A DNA stretch of 64,000 nucleotides, taken from Burkholderiales bacterium. GTDB taxonomy: Bacteria; Pseudomonadota; Gammaproteobacteria; Burkholderiales; Casimicrobiaceae. A program made the position numbers and the translations under genes. Below the pieces are notes generated by a model, which searched no databases, was not told the DNA's origin, and saw only the letters and a program-made list of their open reading frames with translations. Shown in pieces: positions 39,825-51,249 of the stretch (its first letter is position 1; each line of letters starts with the position of its first letter). The stretch is taken from NCBI GenBank assembly GCA_020851235.1, contig JADZDD010000010.1, forward strand, positions 48,009-112,008. The letters run 5' to 3'.

Positions 39825-39859
39825 GCAGTGGCACGACGCGACAGCGGCGTTGCCACTGC
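39825..39859. promoter_or_regulatory. 9-bp inverted repeat between nuoN and lutA
   Basis: GCAGTGGCA (39825-39833) and TGCCACTGC (39851-39859) are perfect inverse complements separated by 17 bp. There is no T-run on either side, so a rho-independent terminator is unlikely. It may be an operator for a lactate-responsive regulator or an RNA fold at the end of the nuo transcript. Confidence 0.4.
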
Positions 39860-39898
39860 GGGTGGCGTCTGCCCGACGCTATCGGCGGCGCCGGGCGA

Positions 39899-41341
39899 TC
39901 AGTAGTACTGCGAACTGGCCAGCGCGATCGCGCACAAGCCCATGAGACTCTGCGGCAGAATCCCCAGCACCAGCAGGGCAACGCCGTTGACCGACAGCAG
40001 AGCGTGGGTATCGCGACGGACCACGATCGGCGCCCGCTCGATGGGCTCGTCGAAGTACATGTACTTGACGACGCGCAGGTAATAGAAGCAGCCGACGAGT
40101 GCCGCCACCACGCCGAGCACTGCGAGCCAGACGAAGTCCGCCTTGATCGCCGCCTGCAGCACGAGAATCTTGGCGTAGACGCCAACGGTCGGCGGCACGC
40201 CGGCGAGCGAGAACATCGCGAGCAGCATGACGAATGCCCACCACGGCGAGCGCGCGTTCAGGCCCTTGAAGTCCTCGAGGCGATCCGATTCGAAGCCCTT
40301 GCGCGAGAGGACGAGGATGACGCCCCAGGCCGTGAGTGTGGCGAGCACGTACGCCGCCATGTAGAACATCGCCGAGGCGTAGCCCGTCGAGTCGGCCGCA
40401 AGGAAGCCCATGAGCACGTAGCCCATGTTGGCGATCGTGGAATACGCCAGCATGCGCTTGATGTTCGTCTGCGCGATCGCTACCACGTGGCCGATGACCA
40501 TCGACAGCGCCGAGAGAACGACGAGCATCCCCTGCCAGTGCTCGCCCGTGCCGATGAGCGCGCCCGCGAGCAGGCGCAGCAGCATCGCATACGCGGCGAA
40601 CTCCGGCGCGGTATTGATGAAGAGCGTCATCGCGGTAGGCGCCCCCTGGTACACGTCGGGAGCCCACATGTGGTAGGGGACGGCGCCCAGCTTGAAGGCG
40701 ATCGCCGAGACGACGAAGACCAGGCCGAACACGAGCAGGAGCGGATTGTCGTTGCTCGCGAGAATCGCCTGCATCACCTCGTCGATCTGCAGCGTTCCCG
40801 TCGCGCCGTAGATCATCGACATCCCGTACAAGAGGAAGCCCGACGCGAGCGCCCCCAGGACGAAGTACTTCATCGCCGCCTCCGACGCGACCCGCAGATC
40901 ACGCTGAATCGCCACCAGCGCGTACAGCGACAGCGACATGAGCTCGAGGCCGAGGTAGAGCGTGAGGAAGCTGTTCGCGGTGATGAGGAGCTGCATCCCG
41001 AGCAGCGAGAAGATCATCAGCGCGAAGGTCTCGCCGCGAAAGAGACCCCGGGCGGCGAAGTAGCTGCGCGAATAGAAGAGCGCGAGCGACACCGCGATGA
41101 AGCTGAAGAAGCGCAGGACGTCGGACACGAAGTCGTCCACGACCATGCCGTTGAACACGATCCCGGCGTCGCTGTTCCATGTACGCAGGGTGACGCAGGC
41201 GGCGACGAGGAGGGTGAACTGCGCGAGCCAATAGCTCACGTGCCGTCGCTCATCGGTCAGCCACGCGTCGACGAGCAGCACGAGGCAGGCGCCGGTGAGG
41301 ACGACGATCTCGGGCAACACGGCGAGGAAGTCGACGGTCAT
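39899..41341 (-). CDS. nuoN: NADH-quinone oxidoreductase subunit N
   Basis: 480 aa, about 14 transmembrane helices, homologous to Mrp-type antiporters. It shows the proton-channel region GLELMSLSLYALVAIQRD and a second lysine-bearing helix around SEAAMKYFVLGALASGFLLYG. It is one of the three antiporter-like proton pumps of complex I in the inner membrane. It is the last nuo gene, starting 13 bp after nuoM. Confidence 0.97.
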   Translation of the reverse strand: MTVDFLAVLPEIVVLTGACLVLLVDAWLTDERRHVSYWLAQFTLLVAACVTLRTWNSDAGIVFNGMVVDDFVSDVLRFFSFIAVSLALFYSRSYFAARGLFRGETFALMIFSLLGMQLLITANSFLTLYLGLELMSLSLYALVAIQRDLRVASEAAMKYFVLGALASGFLLYGMSMIYGATGTLQIDEVMQAILASNDNPLLLVFGLVFVVSAIAFKLGAVPYHMWAPDVYQGAPTAMTLFINTAPEFAAYAMLLRLLAGALIGTGEHWQGMLVVLSALSMVIGHVVAIAQTNIKRMLAYSTIANMGYVLMGFLAADSTGYASAMFYMAAYVLATLTAWGVILVLSRKGFESDRLEDFKGLNARSPWWAFVMLLAMFSLAGVPPTVGVYAKILVLQAAIKADFVWLAVLGVVAALVGCFYYLRVVKYMYFDEPIERAPIVVRRDTHALLSVNGVALLVLGILPQSLMGLCAIALASSQYY

Positions 41342-41354
41342 CGTGGTTCTTCTT

Positions 41355-42827
41355 CTACAGTTTGCTGCGCGCCACCTGCCCCAGCAGGTCGATCACGGAG
41401 ACGTGCATCACGTCGATGAAGGGCTTGGGCCACACGCCCACCAGCAGCACGAGGCCTGCCAGCGTGCCGAGGAGCCAGAACTCGCGGCGCGACACGTCGG
41501 TGAGCGCGGCGACACGCGGGTTGGCGATATCGCCGTAGATCACCCGCTTGTACATCCACAGCGTATACGCCGCGCCGAGAATCAACTGCGTCGCCGTGAG
41601 CACGCCGATCCAGAAATTGAACTTGACCGCGGCGAGGATCACGAGCCACTCGCCCACGAACCCCGACGTGCCGGGCAGCCCGGCGTTGGCCATGCTGAAG
41701 AGCATCACGAATGCCGCGAGCTTGGGCATGCTGTTGGCAACACCGCCAAAGTCGGCGATGAGGTGGGTGTGCATGCGATCGTAGAGCACGCCGACCCACA
41801 AGAACATCGCCGCGGAAACGAGGCCGTGCGAGAGCATCTGGATGAGCGCCCCTTCCGCACCGGTCACGCTGAAGAAGAACAGGCCCAGCGTGACGAAGCC
41901 CATGTGCGAGATCGACGAGTACGCGATCAGCCGCTTCATGTCGGCCTGGATGAGCGCGACCAGGCCGATGTAGATGATCGCGATGAGCGACAGGACGATC
42001 ATCATGCCGGAGAGCTCGCGGCTCGCGTCCGGCAGGATCGGCAGCACGAAGCGGGCGAAGCCGTACGCCCCGATCTTCAGCGTGATCGCGGCCAGCACCA
42101 CCGAGCCGCCCGTCGGCGCCTCGGGGTGCGCGTCCGGCAACCAGGTGTGCACGGGCCACATCGGCACCTTCACCGCGAACGCCGCAAAGAACGCCACGAA
42201 GATGAGGATCTGGGTGCGCAGCGACAGCGGCAGCTCCATCCAGTCCTGGATCGCGAAGCTGCCCGACTTGTTGTACAGGTAGATGAACGCCACGAGCATC
42301 AACAGCGAGCCCATGAGCGTGTAGAGGAAGAACTTGATCGCCGCGTAGACGCGGTTCTCGCCGCCCCACACCCCGATGATGATGTACATCGGGATCAGCA
42401 TCGCCTCGAAGAAGACGTAGAAGAGGATCCCGTCGAGCGCGGCGAACGTCCCGTTCAGGAATCCGGACATCAGGAGGAACGCGGCCATGTACTGCGCGAC
42501 GCGGACCTTGATCGCCTCCCAGCCCGCCCAGATCACGAGCAGCGTGATGAGGCTGTTGAGGATCACGAACAGCACGGAGATGCCGTCGACGCCGAGGTGG
42601 TAATAGATGTCGAAGTACGGGATCCACTCGGTCCTCTCGACGAACTGCATCGCGGAGGTCGTGGTGTCGAAGCGGGTGAACAGCGGGATCGTGACGACGA
42701 ATCCCGCGAGCGCGCCGACGAGCGCGACCCAGCGCGCCTTGCCGGCGTCGCGGTCGCGCGTGAGGCCCAAGACCGCGATCCCGGCGACGATCGGAACCCA
42801 GATGGCGAGCGACAGGTACGGCGTCAT
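41355..42827 (-). CDS. nuoM: NADH-quinone oxidoreductase subunit M
   Basis: 490 aa from the ATG that overlaps the nuoL stop as ATGA; the longer open frame upstream lies inside nuoL and is not homologous. It has about 14 helices and the antiporter motifs FFEAMLIPMYIIIGVWG and VKVPMWPVHTWLPDAHPEAPT. It is a proton-pumping membrane-arm subunit of complex I. Confidence 0.97.
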   Translation of the reverse strand: MTPYLSLAIWVPIVAGIAVLGLTRDRDAGKARWVALVGALAGFVVTIPLFTRFDTTTSAMQFVERTEWIPYFDIYYHLGVDGISVLFVILNSLITLLVIWAGWEAIKVRVAQYMAAFLLMSGFLNGTFAALDGILFYVFFEAMLIPMYIIIGVWGGENRVYAAIKFFLYTLMGSLLMLVAFIYLYNKSGSFAIQDWMELPLSLRTQILIFVAFFAAFAVKVPMWPVHTWLPDAHPEAPTGGSVVLAAITLKIGAYGFARFVLPILPDASRELSGMMIVLSLIAIIYIGLVALIQADMKRLIAYSSISHMGFVTLGLFFFSVTGAEGALIQMLSHGLVSAAMFLWVGVLYDRMHTHLIADFGGVANSMPKLAAFVMLFSMANAGLPGTSGFVGEWLVILAAVKFNFWIGVLTATQLILGAAYTLWMYKRVIYGDIANPRVAALTDVSRREFWLLGTLAGLVLLVGVWPKPFIDVMHVSVIDLLGQVARSKL

Positions 42828-44851
42828 CGGATCACCCACCAGGTAAGGAGGGCGAAGAGCCCGATGATCATGGTGAAGGCGTAGTGGTAGACGTAACCCG
42901 ACTGGAGCGGCCGCAGCAGGCGGCCGCACCATGCGATGAATGCGGCCGAGCCGTTGACGATGCCCTCGATGATCCTGCGGTCGCCGACGTTGGAGAAGAG
43001 CCCGCCGATCGCGCGGAAGCCGCCGGCGAAGAACCAGTCGTTGAAGCGGTCGACGTAGTAGTTGTTGAGGAGGAACGCGTACAACCCACCTGCCGCCCGG
43101 GCGAGGCGGGCCGGCAACGCGATGTTCACGAGGTAGAGGTACGCGGCAGCGGCAATGCCGGCCAGCGCGAGCCAGAACGACGGCGCCTGCATGCCGTGGA
43201 CGAGGAACGCGGCGGCACCGTGCCAGCCCGCCTTGAGCTCACCCAGGACGTCGTGCGCCGGCAGCACGAAGATCGACTTCCCGAAGTAGTCGCCGAAGGC
43301 CATCGGCCCGATCGCGACCCACCCCGCGAGAATCGACGGGATCGCGAGGAGCACGAGCGGCACGGTGACCACCCACGGACTCTCCTTGGGTTCGATCGCA
43401 TGCTCCGCGCCGTGTCCGTCGTCATGCGCGCCGCCCGCGGCCTCGGTCGTCGCATCCTCGTGCTCCTGATCGTGGTGCACCGCGGTGCGGAAGCGCTCGC
43501 TGCCGTGGAACGTCATGAACATGAGGCGGAACGTGTAGAACGCGGTGACGAACGCACCCAGGAGCACGCAGGCGTACGCGTAGGCGTGGCCGGGAATGTG
43601 CGAGTCGCGCGCGGCCTCGATGATGACGTCCTTCGAGAAGAAGCCCGCGAACGGCGGCATGCCGCACAGCGCGAGGCTGCCGATCAGCATCGTCCAGTAG
43701 GTGATCGGCATGTACTTGCGCAGGCCACCCATGTTGCGCATGTCCTGGTCGTGATGGAGCGCGATGATGACCGAGCCCGCGCCGAGGAAGAGCAGCGCCT
43801 TGAAGAACGCGTGCGTCATCAGATGGAACATCGCCCCGGCGTACGCGGAGACGCCGAGTGCCACCGTCATGTAGCCGAGCTGCGAGAGTGTCGAGTAGGC
43901 CACGACCCGCTTGATGTCGAACTGCACCATGCCGAGAATGCCGAGGAACAGCGCACCCGTGGCCCCGATCACGGTGACGACGGCGAGCGCCGTCGTGGAA
44001 TGCTCGAAGAGCGGGCTCATGCGCGCCACCATGAAGATGCCGGCGGTGACCATCGTCGCGGCGTGGATCAGCGCCGAAATCGGGGTCGGGCCCTCCATCG
44101 AATCGGGCAGCCACACGTGCAGCGGCACCTGCGCGCTCTTGCCCATGGCGCCGACGAAAAGGCAGATGCACGTCACGGTGAGGAGCGACCACGGCGCGAT
44201 GCCCCAGACGTCGATGGTGGTCGCGGCCGCCGCCGGCGCCTTGGCGAACACCTCGGCGTAGTCGATCGATCCGAAATAGGCGAGGACGAGGCCGATGCCG
44301 ACGATGAAGCCGAAATCCCCCACCCGGTTGGCCATGAACGCCTTCAGGTTCGCGTAGATCGCCGTCGGGCGCTTGAACCAGAAGCCGATCAGGAGATAGG
44401 ACACGAGGCCCACCGCCTCCCAGCCGAAGAAGAGCTGCAGGAAGTTGTTGCTCATGACCAGCATGAGCATCGAGAACGTGAACAGGCAGATGTACGAGAA
44501 GAACCGCGCGTAGCCGTCGTCGTCGGCCATGTAGCCGATCGTGTAGACGTGCACCATGAGCGACACGAACGTGACCACGATGAGCATCATCGCGGTGAGC
44601 GGATCGATGAGGAAGCCGACGGCCATCCGCACCTCGCCGATCATCGCCCAGACGTAGACGTCGCCGTTGAACGTGTTGCCTGCCATCACGTCGCGGTAGA
44701 CGACGATCGATGCGACAAACGAGATCGCCACGGCGAGCGTCGTGATCCAGTGCGCCGCCGCCCGCGGGAGCTTGCGCCCCCACAGTCCGACGACGATCGA
44801 TGCCAAGAGCGGCACCAGCGGGATGGCGAGATAGATCTGCTGCATCGTCAT
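42824..44851 (-). CDS. nuoL: NADH-quinone oxidoreductase subunit L
   Basis: 675 aa, with about 16 transmembrane helices and the long lateral C-terminal helix. The proton-channel signature includes FFGWEAVGLVSYLLIGFW and GKSAQVPLHVWLPDSMEGPT. A His/Glu-rich cytoplasmic-type loop (HHDQEHEDATTEAAGGAHDD) interrupts the C-terminal part. Two starts two codons apart (44851, 44845) are possible. It is the distal pump of complex I. Confidence 0.97.
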   Translation of the reverse strand: MTMQQIYLAIPLVPLLASIVVGLWGRKLPRAAAHWITTLAVAISFVASIVVYRDVMAGNTFNGDVYVWAMIGEVRMAVGFLIDPLTAMMLIVVTFVSLMVHVYTIGYMADDDGYARFFSYICLFTFSMLMLVMSNNFLQLFFGWEAVGLVSYLLIGFWFKRPTAIYANLKAFMANRVGDFGFIVGIGLVLAYFGSIDYAEVFAKAPAAAATTIDVWGIAPWSLLTVTCICLFVGAMGKSAQVPLHVWLPDSMEGPTPISALIHAATMVTAGIFMVARMSPLFEHSTTALAVVTVIGATGALFLGILGMVQFDIKRVVAYSTLSQLGYMTVALGVSAYAGAMFHLMTHAFFKALLFLGAGSVIIALHHDQDMRNMGGLRKYMPITYWTMLIGSLALCGMPPFAGFFSKDVIIEAARDSHIPGHAYAYACVLLGAFVTAFYTFRLMFMTFHGSERFRTAVHHDQEHEDATTEAAGGAHDDGHGAEHAIEPKESPWVVTVPLVLLAIPSILAGWVAIGPMAFGDYFGKSIFVLPAHDVLGELKAGWHGAAAFLVHGMQAPSFWLALAGIAAAAYLYLVNIALPARLARAAGGLYAFLLNNYYVDRFNDWFFAGGFRAIGGLFSNVGDRRIIEGIVNGSAAFIAWCGRLLRPLQSGYVYHYAFTMIIGLFALLTWWVIR

Positions 44852-44936
44852 GGCCGCACCCTCGACCGGTCGCAGGCGCAGTTCGCGGCGCGAGCGATGG
44901 AGACGACACGTAGGGCAATCGCGGGCAGGATCATCG

Positions 44937-45257
44937 TCAGCCCTTGAGATCGCCGAGATCGTCGACGTCGATCGTTCCCGCGTTGCGGAACAGCAGCACG
45001 AGTATCGCGAGGCCGATCGCCGCCTCGGCGGCGGCCACCGTCAGGATGAAGAACACGAACACCTGGCCTGCCATGTCGTCGAGGTAATGCGAGAAGGCGA
45101 TGAAATTGAGATTGACGGCGAGCAGCATGAGCTCGATCGCCATCAGGATGATGATGACGTTCTTGCGGTTGAGGAAAATACCCGCCATGCTGATGGCGAA
45201 CAGGATCGCCCCCAGCACCAGGTAGTGCGCCAGCGTAGGCGCGGTCAACAGCGACAC
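44937..45257 (-). CDS. nuoK: NADH-quinone oxidoreductase subunit K
   Basis: 106 aa with three transmembrane helices, starting at GTG 45257 as [20 protein letters not shown]; a nearby ATG is out of frame. The conserved membrane glutamate of helix II is in [16 protein letters not shown]. NuoK forms part of the membrane arm next to NuoJ and NuoA. The length is normal. Confidence 0.96.
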   Translation of the reverse strand: MSLLTAPTLAHYLVLGAILFAISMAGIFLNRKNVIIILMAIELMLLAVNLNFIAFSHYLDDMAGQVFVFFILTVAAAEAAIGLAILVLLFRNAGTIDVDDLGDLKG

Positions 45258-45348
45258 GTCATGCTCCCTGCTCCCGTTGCCTCGGCGGCGTGCGGCAGGT
45301 GCCGCCGAAGGTCTTCCCCATCCCGGCTCACCGCAGCGCGGCGCCGGG

Positions 45349-45945
45349 TCATTCCTTGTTCTCTACCGGCACGTCCACGAGGCGCACCCGCTCGGCGGGA
45401 CGCACCTTGACCTGCAGGCCCGGATCCTGGTACTTCGAATCGCGCCGACGACGCTGGGCAAGCGCAATCGCGGCGATGATCGCCACCAGAAGTATCACGG
45501 CGGCGATCTCGAACGGATAGACGTAGTCGACGTAGAGCAGCTTGCCGAGTTCGCGCGTATTGCTCTCGGAACCGCCCGCGGCGGGCGCCGGGGCGTCACC
45601 GGCGCCGCTGCCGATCACGACCAGCGCCATCTCGATCAAGACGAGAATACCGACGATCGTCGCGACCGGAATGTAACTCTTGAAGTCCTTGCGCAACGTG
45701 TCGAAGTTGACGTCGAGCATCATGACCACGAAGAGGAAGAGCACCATCACCGCGCCGACGTACACGAGCACGAGCGCGATGGCGAGGAACTCCGCGTGCA
45801 GCAGGAGCCAGATCGCCGCCGCCGAGAAGAAGCACAGCACGAGCCACAGCGCAGCGTGGACCGGGTTGCGCGTCGTGACGACCCGCAGCGCCGCGAGGAT
45901 CAGGATCGCGGAGAAGACGTAGAAGGTGGCGGTCTGGAAGGACAC
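45349..45945 (-). CDS. nuoJ: NADH-quinone oxidoreductase subunit J
   Basis: 198 aa with five predicted helices. It carries the conserved [20 protein letters not shown] and [17 protein letters not shown] segments, the second being the pi-bulge helix important for coupling. The C-terminus is a short basic tail. It lies 39 bp after nuoI, and a 91-bp gap separates it from nuoK. Confidence 0.95.
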   Translation of the reverse strand: MSFQTATFYVFSAILILAALRVVTTRNPVHAALWLVLCFFSAAAIWLLLHAEFLAIALVLVYVGAVMVLFLFVVMMLDVNFDTLRKDFKSYIPVATIVGILVLIEMALVVIGSGAGDAPAPAAGGSESNTRELGKLLYVDYVYPFEIAAVILLVAIIAAIALAQRRRRDSKYQDPGLQVKVRPAERVRLVDVPVENKE

Positions 45946-45984
45946 GGCGGTCGGGGTGACGTGGAAGTTGCCGGTGCGGGCGCG

Positions 45985-46476
45985 TCAGCGATACTTGGCG
46001 TCGGCGGTGCGGTCGGCGGCGATCTGCGCCTCGTGGTGGTCACCCACCGCGAGGAGCATCTCCTTGGTGTAGTACAGGTCGCCGCGCTTCTCGCCGTGGT
46101 ATTCGAGCACGCGCGTCTCGACGATCGAGTCGACCGGGCAGCTCTCCTCGCAGAAGCCGCAGAAGATGCACTTGACGAGATCGATGTCGTACCGCGTCGT
46201 GCGCCGCGTGCCGTCGGCGCGCTGCTCGGACTCGATCGTGATCGCGAGTGCCGGACACACGGCCTCGCACAGCTTGCAGGCGATGCAGCGCTCCTCGCCG
46301 TTGGGATAGCGGCGCAGCGCGTGCAGGCCGCGAAAGCGCGGACTCTGCGGCGTCTTCTCCTCCGGAAACTGGATCGTGACCTTGCGCGCAAAGAAATAGC
46401 GGCCGGTCAGGACCATGCCCTTCAGGAGCTCGATGAGGAGCCAGGTGTCGGACAGTGCCTTGACGCGAGCGAACAT
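45985..46476 (-). CDS. nuoI: NADH-quinone oxidoreductase subunit I
   Basis: 163 aa. Two ferredoxin-type [4Fe-4S] motifs, [12 protein letters not shown] and [12 protein letters not shown], supply clusters N6a and N6b of the peripheral arm. The N-terminal amphipathic helix ([20 protein letters not shown]) docks on the membrane. It lies 12 bp downstream of nuoH. Confidence 0.97.
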   Translation of the reverse strand: MFARVKALSDTWLLIELLKGMVLTGRYFFARKVTIQFPEEKTPQSPRFRGLHALRRYPNGEERCIACKLCEAVCPALAITIESEQRADGTRRTTRYDIDLVKCIFCGFCEESCPVDSIVETRVLEYHGEKRGDLYYTKEMLLAVGDHHEAQIAADRTADAKYR

Positions 46477-46488
46477 CGTTTTCTCCCG

Positions 46489-47547
46489 TCAGTGGAACAG
46501 GTGGGCGAAGCGCGTTTGCATCATCGCGCCGATGAGGACGATCCACACCAGCGTGACCGGGATGAATACCTTCCAGCCCAGGCGCATGATCTGATCGTAG
46601 CGGTAGCGCGGGAACGTCGCCCGCACCCAGAGGAAGCACAGCAACACGAACGCCATCTTGGCGGCGAGCCAGACGAAGCCGTCGCCCAGCGGCGCGAAGC
46701 CCGCGATCGTGAGGTCGTTCAGGAACGGGAAGGGCGCGAGCCAGCCACCGAGGAACATGGTCGCGGTCATCGCCGCGATCAGGATCATGTTCATGTACTC
46801 GGCGAGGAAGAACACCGCGAAGGCGACGCCCGAGTACTCGACGTGGAAGCCGGCGACGATCTCCGACTCGCCTTCGGCCATGTCGAAGGGGTGCCGGTTG
46901 GTCTCGGCGAGCCCCGCGACGAAATAGACGATGAAAAGCGGCAGGAGCGGCAGGAAGTACCAGTGCAGGATGCCGCCCTCCTGGCCGCGCACGATCGTGG
47001 TGAGGTTGAGGCTGTTGGCGACCATGAGCACGCCGACGAGTGCGAAGCCCATCGCGATCTCGTAGGAGACGATCTGCGCTGCCGAGCGCAACGCGCCGAG
47101 GAATGCGTACTTCGAGTTCGACGCCCAGCCGGCGAGGATGATCCCGTACACGCCCACCGACGACAGCGCGAGCACGTAGAGGAGCCCCGCGTCGATCTTC
47201 GACAGCACCAGCGTGTCGGTGAACGGGATGACGGCCCAGGCCGCGAGCGCCGGGCCGAGCGAGAGCAACGGCGCGATGAAGAAGAGATAGCGGTTGGCGC
47301 CCGACGGCACCACGATCTCCTTGAAGAGGAGCTTCGCGACGTCGGCGAACGGCTGCAGGAGTCCGAGCGGACCGACCCGGTTGGGGCCGATGCGCACCTG
47401 CATGTAGCCGATGATCTTGCGCTCGGCAAACGTGAGGTAGGCGACCGCCAGGATCAGCGGAACGGCGATCACGATGATCTTCACGAGCGTCCACACCACG
47501 AGCCACGCGGGCCCGAGGAAGGATTGCACCGGAGCGAGGATGTCCAT
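46489..47547 (-). CDS. nuoH: NADH-quinone oxidoreductase subunit H
   Basis: 352 aa from the ATG 4 bp after the nuoG stop; the longer open frame upstream lies within nuoG. It has eight or nine helices, with the conserved [19 protein letters not shown] loop and the [20 protein letters not shown] segment that shapes the quinone channel. It joins the peripheral and membrane arms of complex I. Confidence 0.97.
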   Translation of the reverse strand: MDILAPVQSFLGPAWLVVWTLVKIIVIAVPLILAVAYLTFAERKIIGYMQVRIGPNRVGPLGLLQPFADVAKLLFKEIVVPSGANRYLFFIAPLLSLGPALAAWAVIPFTDTLVLSKIDAGLLYVLALSSVGVYGIILAGWASNSKYAFLGALRSAAQIVSYEIAMGFALVGVLMVANSLNLTTIVRGQEGGILHWYFLPLLPLFIVYFVAGLAETNRHPFDMAEGESEIVAGFHVEYSGVAFAVFFLAEYMNMILIAAMTATMFLGGWLAPFPFLNDLTIAGFAPLGDGFVWLAAKMAFVLLCFLWVRATFPRYRYDQIMRLGWKVFIPVTLVWIVLIGAMMQTRFAHLFH

Positions 47548-47551
47548 GCCG

Positions 47552-49906
47552 TTACGCGCGCTCGAGGGTGACGGGACCCGACAAGCCGTCGAGGTGACTG
47601 GTCGAGGGGTGCGCGGCGGCGAGGCGCAACACGCCCGGCGGCACCGCGGCATCGGCCGTGGCGGTCAGCACCGCCTCGCCGCCACCCTGGCGCACGCGCA
47701 CCTCGCCGCCATCCTTGACGCCGAGCGTGGCCAGAAGCGAAGCATGCATGCGCGCCGTCGGCGGCCGCGAATCGACGGTGAGCGCCAGCGGCCGCGAGCG
47801 GCGCACGAGCGGATCGGCGAAGTAGATCGGCACGTCGGCCACACGCTCGGCCGGCGTTCCGGGGCCCTGGCCGGCGTCGACCGGAGCGGCCACCGGTGCG
47901 GACAGCGCGAGGCGCGTGCCGTTGTCGAGCTTGGCCATGAGGTCGGCGGCACCCGAGGTCACGAGTGCGCGCACGTCGGTGGCCGCCTCGGCATCGAAGC
48001 CGGGAAGCTTCAGCAACGTGCCGAGCACGCGCAGCACCTTCCAGCCCGGACGGGTGTCGCCGGCGGGCTTCACCACCCCATGGAAATCCTGGAGGCGGCC
48101 TTCGCAGTTCACGAACGAGCCCGCGGTCTCGGTGAACGGCGACACCGGCAACAGCACGTCGGCGTCGTCGAGGCCCTGGGCAAACGGCGTCAGCACCACG
48201 GTCAACTCGGCGTTGCGAAACGCCGCACGCGCGGCCTGCGGTCGTGCGAAGTCGTAATCCGCTTCCGCGTGCAGCACGAGGTACGCCTTGCGCGGCTCGG
48301 CCAGCATCGCTGCCGCATTCATTCCACCCGCCTGCGGCACGGCACCGGCGAGTTGCGCGCCCACCGAATTTGCCGCTTCGGTGAGAAAGCCCAACGTCGC
48401 GCCGGTGATCTGCGCCAGCGCCTGCGCCGCCGCGTGCAACTGCGCGAAATCGGCGTGCTGCACGGCGTAGTTGCCGAGGAAGATCGCTGCCCGCTTGCCC
48501 TCGGTGAAGGCCTCGGCGATCGCCTTCTCCGCCACCGTCGGCGCGATGCCGGCGAACGCGGCCGGTGCGGCGACACCGCGAGCGGCGGCGGCCGCGACGA
48601 CGACGCCCGCGAGCGACGACACGAGTGCCGACGGCGCGACGATCGACTTGTGCGCGACCTTGATGAGCCAGTCGTCGTCGACCGAGTGCAGCATCGACAC
48701 CACCGTGCCCTTGCGCGCAACCTGGCGCAGGCGCTGGGCCACGAGCGGATGATCCTTGCGCAGGAAACTGCCGACGACGAGCACGCGCTCGAGCGTGCTC
48801 ACCTCGGCCACCGGCATGCCGAGCCACGGGATGCCGGCCGCGTGCGCGTCCCCACGGAAGTCGCTTTGCCGCAGCCGGCTGTCGATGTTGTCGCTGCCCA
48901 GGCCGCGCACGAGGCGCGCGGCAAGCGCGGCCTCCTCGAGGGTGGCGTGCGGGGAAACGAGCGCGCCCAGCGCCGGCGCGCCGTGTCGCGCGACGATGTC
49001 GCTCAATCCCTGGACGACGAAGTCGAGCGCGGTCGGCCAATCGACGTCCTGCCACTGCCCGCCTTGCCGAATGCGCGGCGTGCGCAGGCGCTCGGGGCCG
49101 TTCAGCGCGTCGTACGAGAAACGATCCTTGTCGGAGATCCAGCACTCGTTGATCGCCTCGTTCTCGAGCGGCAGCACGCGCATCACGCGGTCGCCCTTGA
49201 CCTGCACGACGAGGTTGCTGCCGAGCGAGTCGTGCGGCGACACCGACTTGCGCCGCGACAGTTCCCACGTGCGCGCGGTGAAGCGGAACGGCTTCGAGGT
49301 GAGCGCACCGACCGGACACAGGTCGATCGTGTTGCCGGACAGCTCGGAGTCGATCGTCTTGCCCACGAACGAGACGATCTCGGCGTGCTCGCCGCGATTG
49401 ATCATCCCGAACTCCATGTAGCCGCCGATCTCCTGGCTGAAGCGAATGCACCGCGTGCACTGGATGCAGCGCGTCATCTCCTCCGCGGAGATGAGCGGTC
49501 CGAGATCCTTGTGGAAGACGACGCGTTTCGCCTCGAGGTAGCGCGACGCCGACGCGCCGTACCCCACGGCGAGATCCTGCAACTGGCACTCGCCGCCCTG
49601 ATCGCAGATCGGGCAATCGAGCGGGTGGTTGATGAGCAGGAACTCCATCACCCCCTTCTGCGCCCCGACGGCGAGTGGCGAGGCGGTGTGCACCTTCATG
49701 CCCTCGGTCACCGGGGTCGCGCAGGCGGGCAACGGCTTGGGCGCCTTCTCGACCTCGACGAGGCACATCCGGCAGTTCGCTGCGATCGAGAGCTTCTTGT
49801 GATAGCAGAAGTGCGGGATGTAGATGTCGAGCGCGATCGCCGCCTCGATCACCGAGGTGCCCGGGGCGACTTGCGTGGCCTTGCCGTCGATTTCGATGTT
49901 CAGCAT
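47552..49906 (-). CDS. nuoG: NADH-quinone oxidoreductase subunit G
   Basis: 784 aa from ATG 49906. The N-terminal [2Fe-2S] domain (CRMCLVEVE), the His-Cys [4Fe-4S] site ([18 protein letters not shown]) and the [10 protein letters not shown] cluster region are present. A degenerate molybdopterin-oxidoreductase domain makes up the rest. It is the largest peripheral-arm subunit and passes electrons from NuoF/NuoE toward NuoI/NuoB. It sits 38 bp after nuoF. Confidence 0.97.
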   Translation of the reverse strand: MLNIEIDGKATQVAPGTSVIEAAIALDIYIPHFCYHKKLSIAANCRMCLVEVEKAPKPLPACATPVTEGMKVHTASPLAVGAQKGVMEFLLINHPLDCPICDQGGECQLQDLAVGYGASASRYLEAKRVVFHKDLGPLISAEEMTRCIQCTRCIRFSQEIGGYMEFGMINRGEHAEIVSFVGKTIDSELSGNTIDLCPVGALTSKPFRFTARTWELSRRKSVSPHDSLGSNLVVQVKGDRVMRVLPLENEAINECWISDKDRFSYDALNGPERLRTPRIRQGGQWQDVDWPTALDFVVQGLSDIVARHGAPALGALVSPHATLEEAALAARLVRGLGSDNIDSRLRQSDFRGDAHAAGIPWLGMPVAEVSTLERVLVVGSFLRKDHPLVAQRLRQVARKGTVVSMLHSVDDDWLIKVAHKSIVAPSALVSSLAGVVVAAAAARGVAAPAAFAGIAPTVAEKAIAEAFTEGKRAAIFLGNYAVQHADFAQLHAAAQALAQITGATLGFLTEAANSVGAQLAGAVPQAGGMNAAAMLAEPRKAYLVLHAEADYDFARPQAARAAFRNAELTVVLTPFAQGLDDADVLLPVSPFTETAGSFVNCEGRLQDFHGVVKPAGDTRPGWKVLRVLGTLLKLPGFDAEAATDVRALVTSGAADLMAKLDNGTRLALSAPVAAPVDAGQGPGTPAERVADVPIYFADPLVRRSRPLALTVDSRPPTARMHASLLATLGVKDGGEVRVRQGGGEAVLTATADAAVPPGVLRLAAAHPSTSHLDGLSGPVTLERA

Positions 49907-49944
49907 CTTCGTGGAGCGCTCAGCGTGGTCCGTGTCGGCGACGA

Positions 49945-51249
49945 TCAGACGTACGGGTCGACGAGACAACGCTTGTGCTCGATGTGGTACGCGAACTCGT
50001 CGCGGAAATGCTTGATGAAGCTCTTCACCGGCATCGCGGCGGCATCGCCCAGCGCGCAGATCGTGCGCCCGATGATGTTGTCGGAGACCGAGTTCAGCAC
50101 GTCGAGATCCTCCATGCGGCCCTCGCCGTGCTCGATGCGATGGACCATCCGCCACAGCCAACCCGTCCCTTCGCGGCAGGGCGTGCATTGGCCGCAGGAC
50201 TCCTCGAAGTAGAAATACGACAGGCGCAGGAGCGAGCGGACCATGCAGCGCGTGTCGTTCATGACGATGACCGCGCCGGAGCCCAGCATCGAACCGGCCT
50301 TGGCGATCGAATCGTAGTCCATGTCGGTCTGCAGCATGATCTCGCCGGGCAGCACCGGCATCGACGATCCGCCGGGAATGCAGGCCTTGAGCGGCCGACC
50401 GTCGCGCATGCCACCCGCCATCTCGAGGAGCGTGGCGAACGGCGTGCCGAGCTTGACCTCGAAATTGCCCGGACGGGCGACGTCGCCGGAAACCGAGAAG
50501 ATCTTCGTGCCGCCGTTGTTCGGGCGGCCGAGATTGAGGAACGCTTCGCCGCCGTGGCGCGCGATCCACGCCGCCGCGGCGAACGTCTCGGTGTTGTTGA
50601 TCGTGGTGGGCTTGCCGTACACGCCAAACGACGCCGGGAACGGCGGCTTGAACCGCGGCTGACCCTTCTTGCCCTCGATCGACTCGAGCAGCGCCGTCTC
50701 CTCGCCGCAGATGTACGCGCCGAAGCCGTGGTGGTTGTAGAGGTGGAACGAGAAATCGGAGCCCAGGATGTTGGCGCCGAGCAGCCCCGCGGCGTACGCC
50801 TCCTCGACCGCCTCCTCGCAGCGCAGGTACGTGTCCCAGATCTCACCATGGATGTAGTTGTACCCGCGATTCGCCCGCATCGCATAGGCGCCGATCGCCA
50901 TGCCCTCGATCACCGCGTGCGGGTTGTAGCGCAGGATGTCGCGGTCCTTGAACGTCCCCGGCTCGCCCTCGTCGGAGTTGCACACCACGTACTTGTCGCC
51001 GACGTAGTTCTTCGGCATGAAGCTCCACTTGAGCCCCGTCGGGAAGCCCGCGCCGCCGCGGCCGCGCAACGCCGACTTCTTCATCTCGGCGATGATGTCC
51101 TCGGGTGGCGTCTTTTCGGCGAGGATCCTGCGCAACGCCTCGTAGCCGCCGCGGGCCTCGTAGTCCTTCAGGCGCCAGTTCGATCCGGTGAGCCCGGCCA
51201 TCAGCACGGCGTCGGGGCCGTAGTCGAGGAACTCGGAGGGCGCGTTCAT
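49945..51249 (-). CDS. nuoF: NADH-quinone oxidoreductase subunit F
   Basis: 434 aa. It has the FMN/NADH-binding glycine motifs [13 protein letters not shown] and [15 protein letters not shown], and the [4Fe-4S] N3 motif [12 protein letters not shown]. It is the NADH dehydrogenase active site of complex I. The ATG overlaps the nuoE stop as ATGA. Confidence 0.97.
   Translation of the reverse strand: MNAPSEFLDYGPDAVLMAGLTGSNWRLKDYEARGGYEALRRILAEKTPPEDIIAEMKKSALRGRGGAGFPTGLKWSFMPKNYVGDKYVVCNSDEGEPGTFKDRDILRYNPHAVIEGMAIGAYAMRANRGYNYIHGEIWDTYLRCEEAVEEAYAAGLLGANILGSDFSFHLYNHHGFGAYICGEETALLESIEGKKGQPRFKPPFPASFGVYGKPTTINNTETFAAAAWIARHGGEAFLNLGRPNNGGTKIFSVSGDVARPGNFEVKLGTPFATLLEMAGGMRDGRPLKACIPGGSSMPVLPGEIMLQTDMDYDSIAKAGSMLGSGAVIVMNDTRCMVRSLLRLSYFYFEESCGQCTPCREGTGWLWRMVHRIEHGEGRMEDLDVLNSVSDNIIGRTICALGDAAAMPVKSFIKHFRDEFAYHIEHKRCLVDPYV

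Noticed and set aside
44848..44934. 28-codon frame between nuoK and nuoL ending in an ATGA overlap with nuoL
   Set aside because: The frame has about a 50% chance of being open in this composition, and the peptide has no helix or motif. Support is weaker than for the nuoC-nuoD mini-gene.
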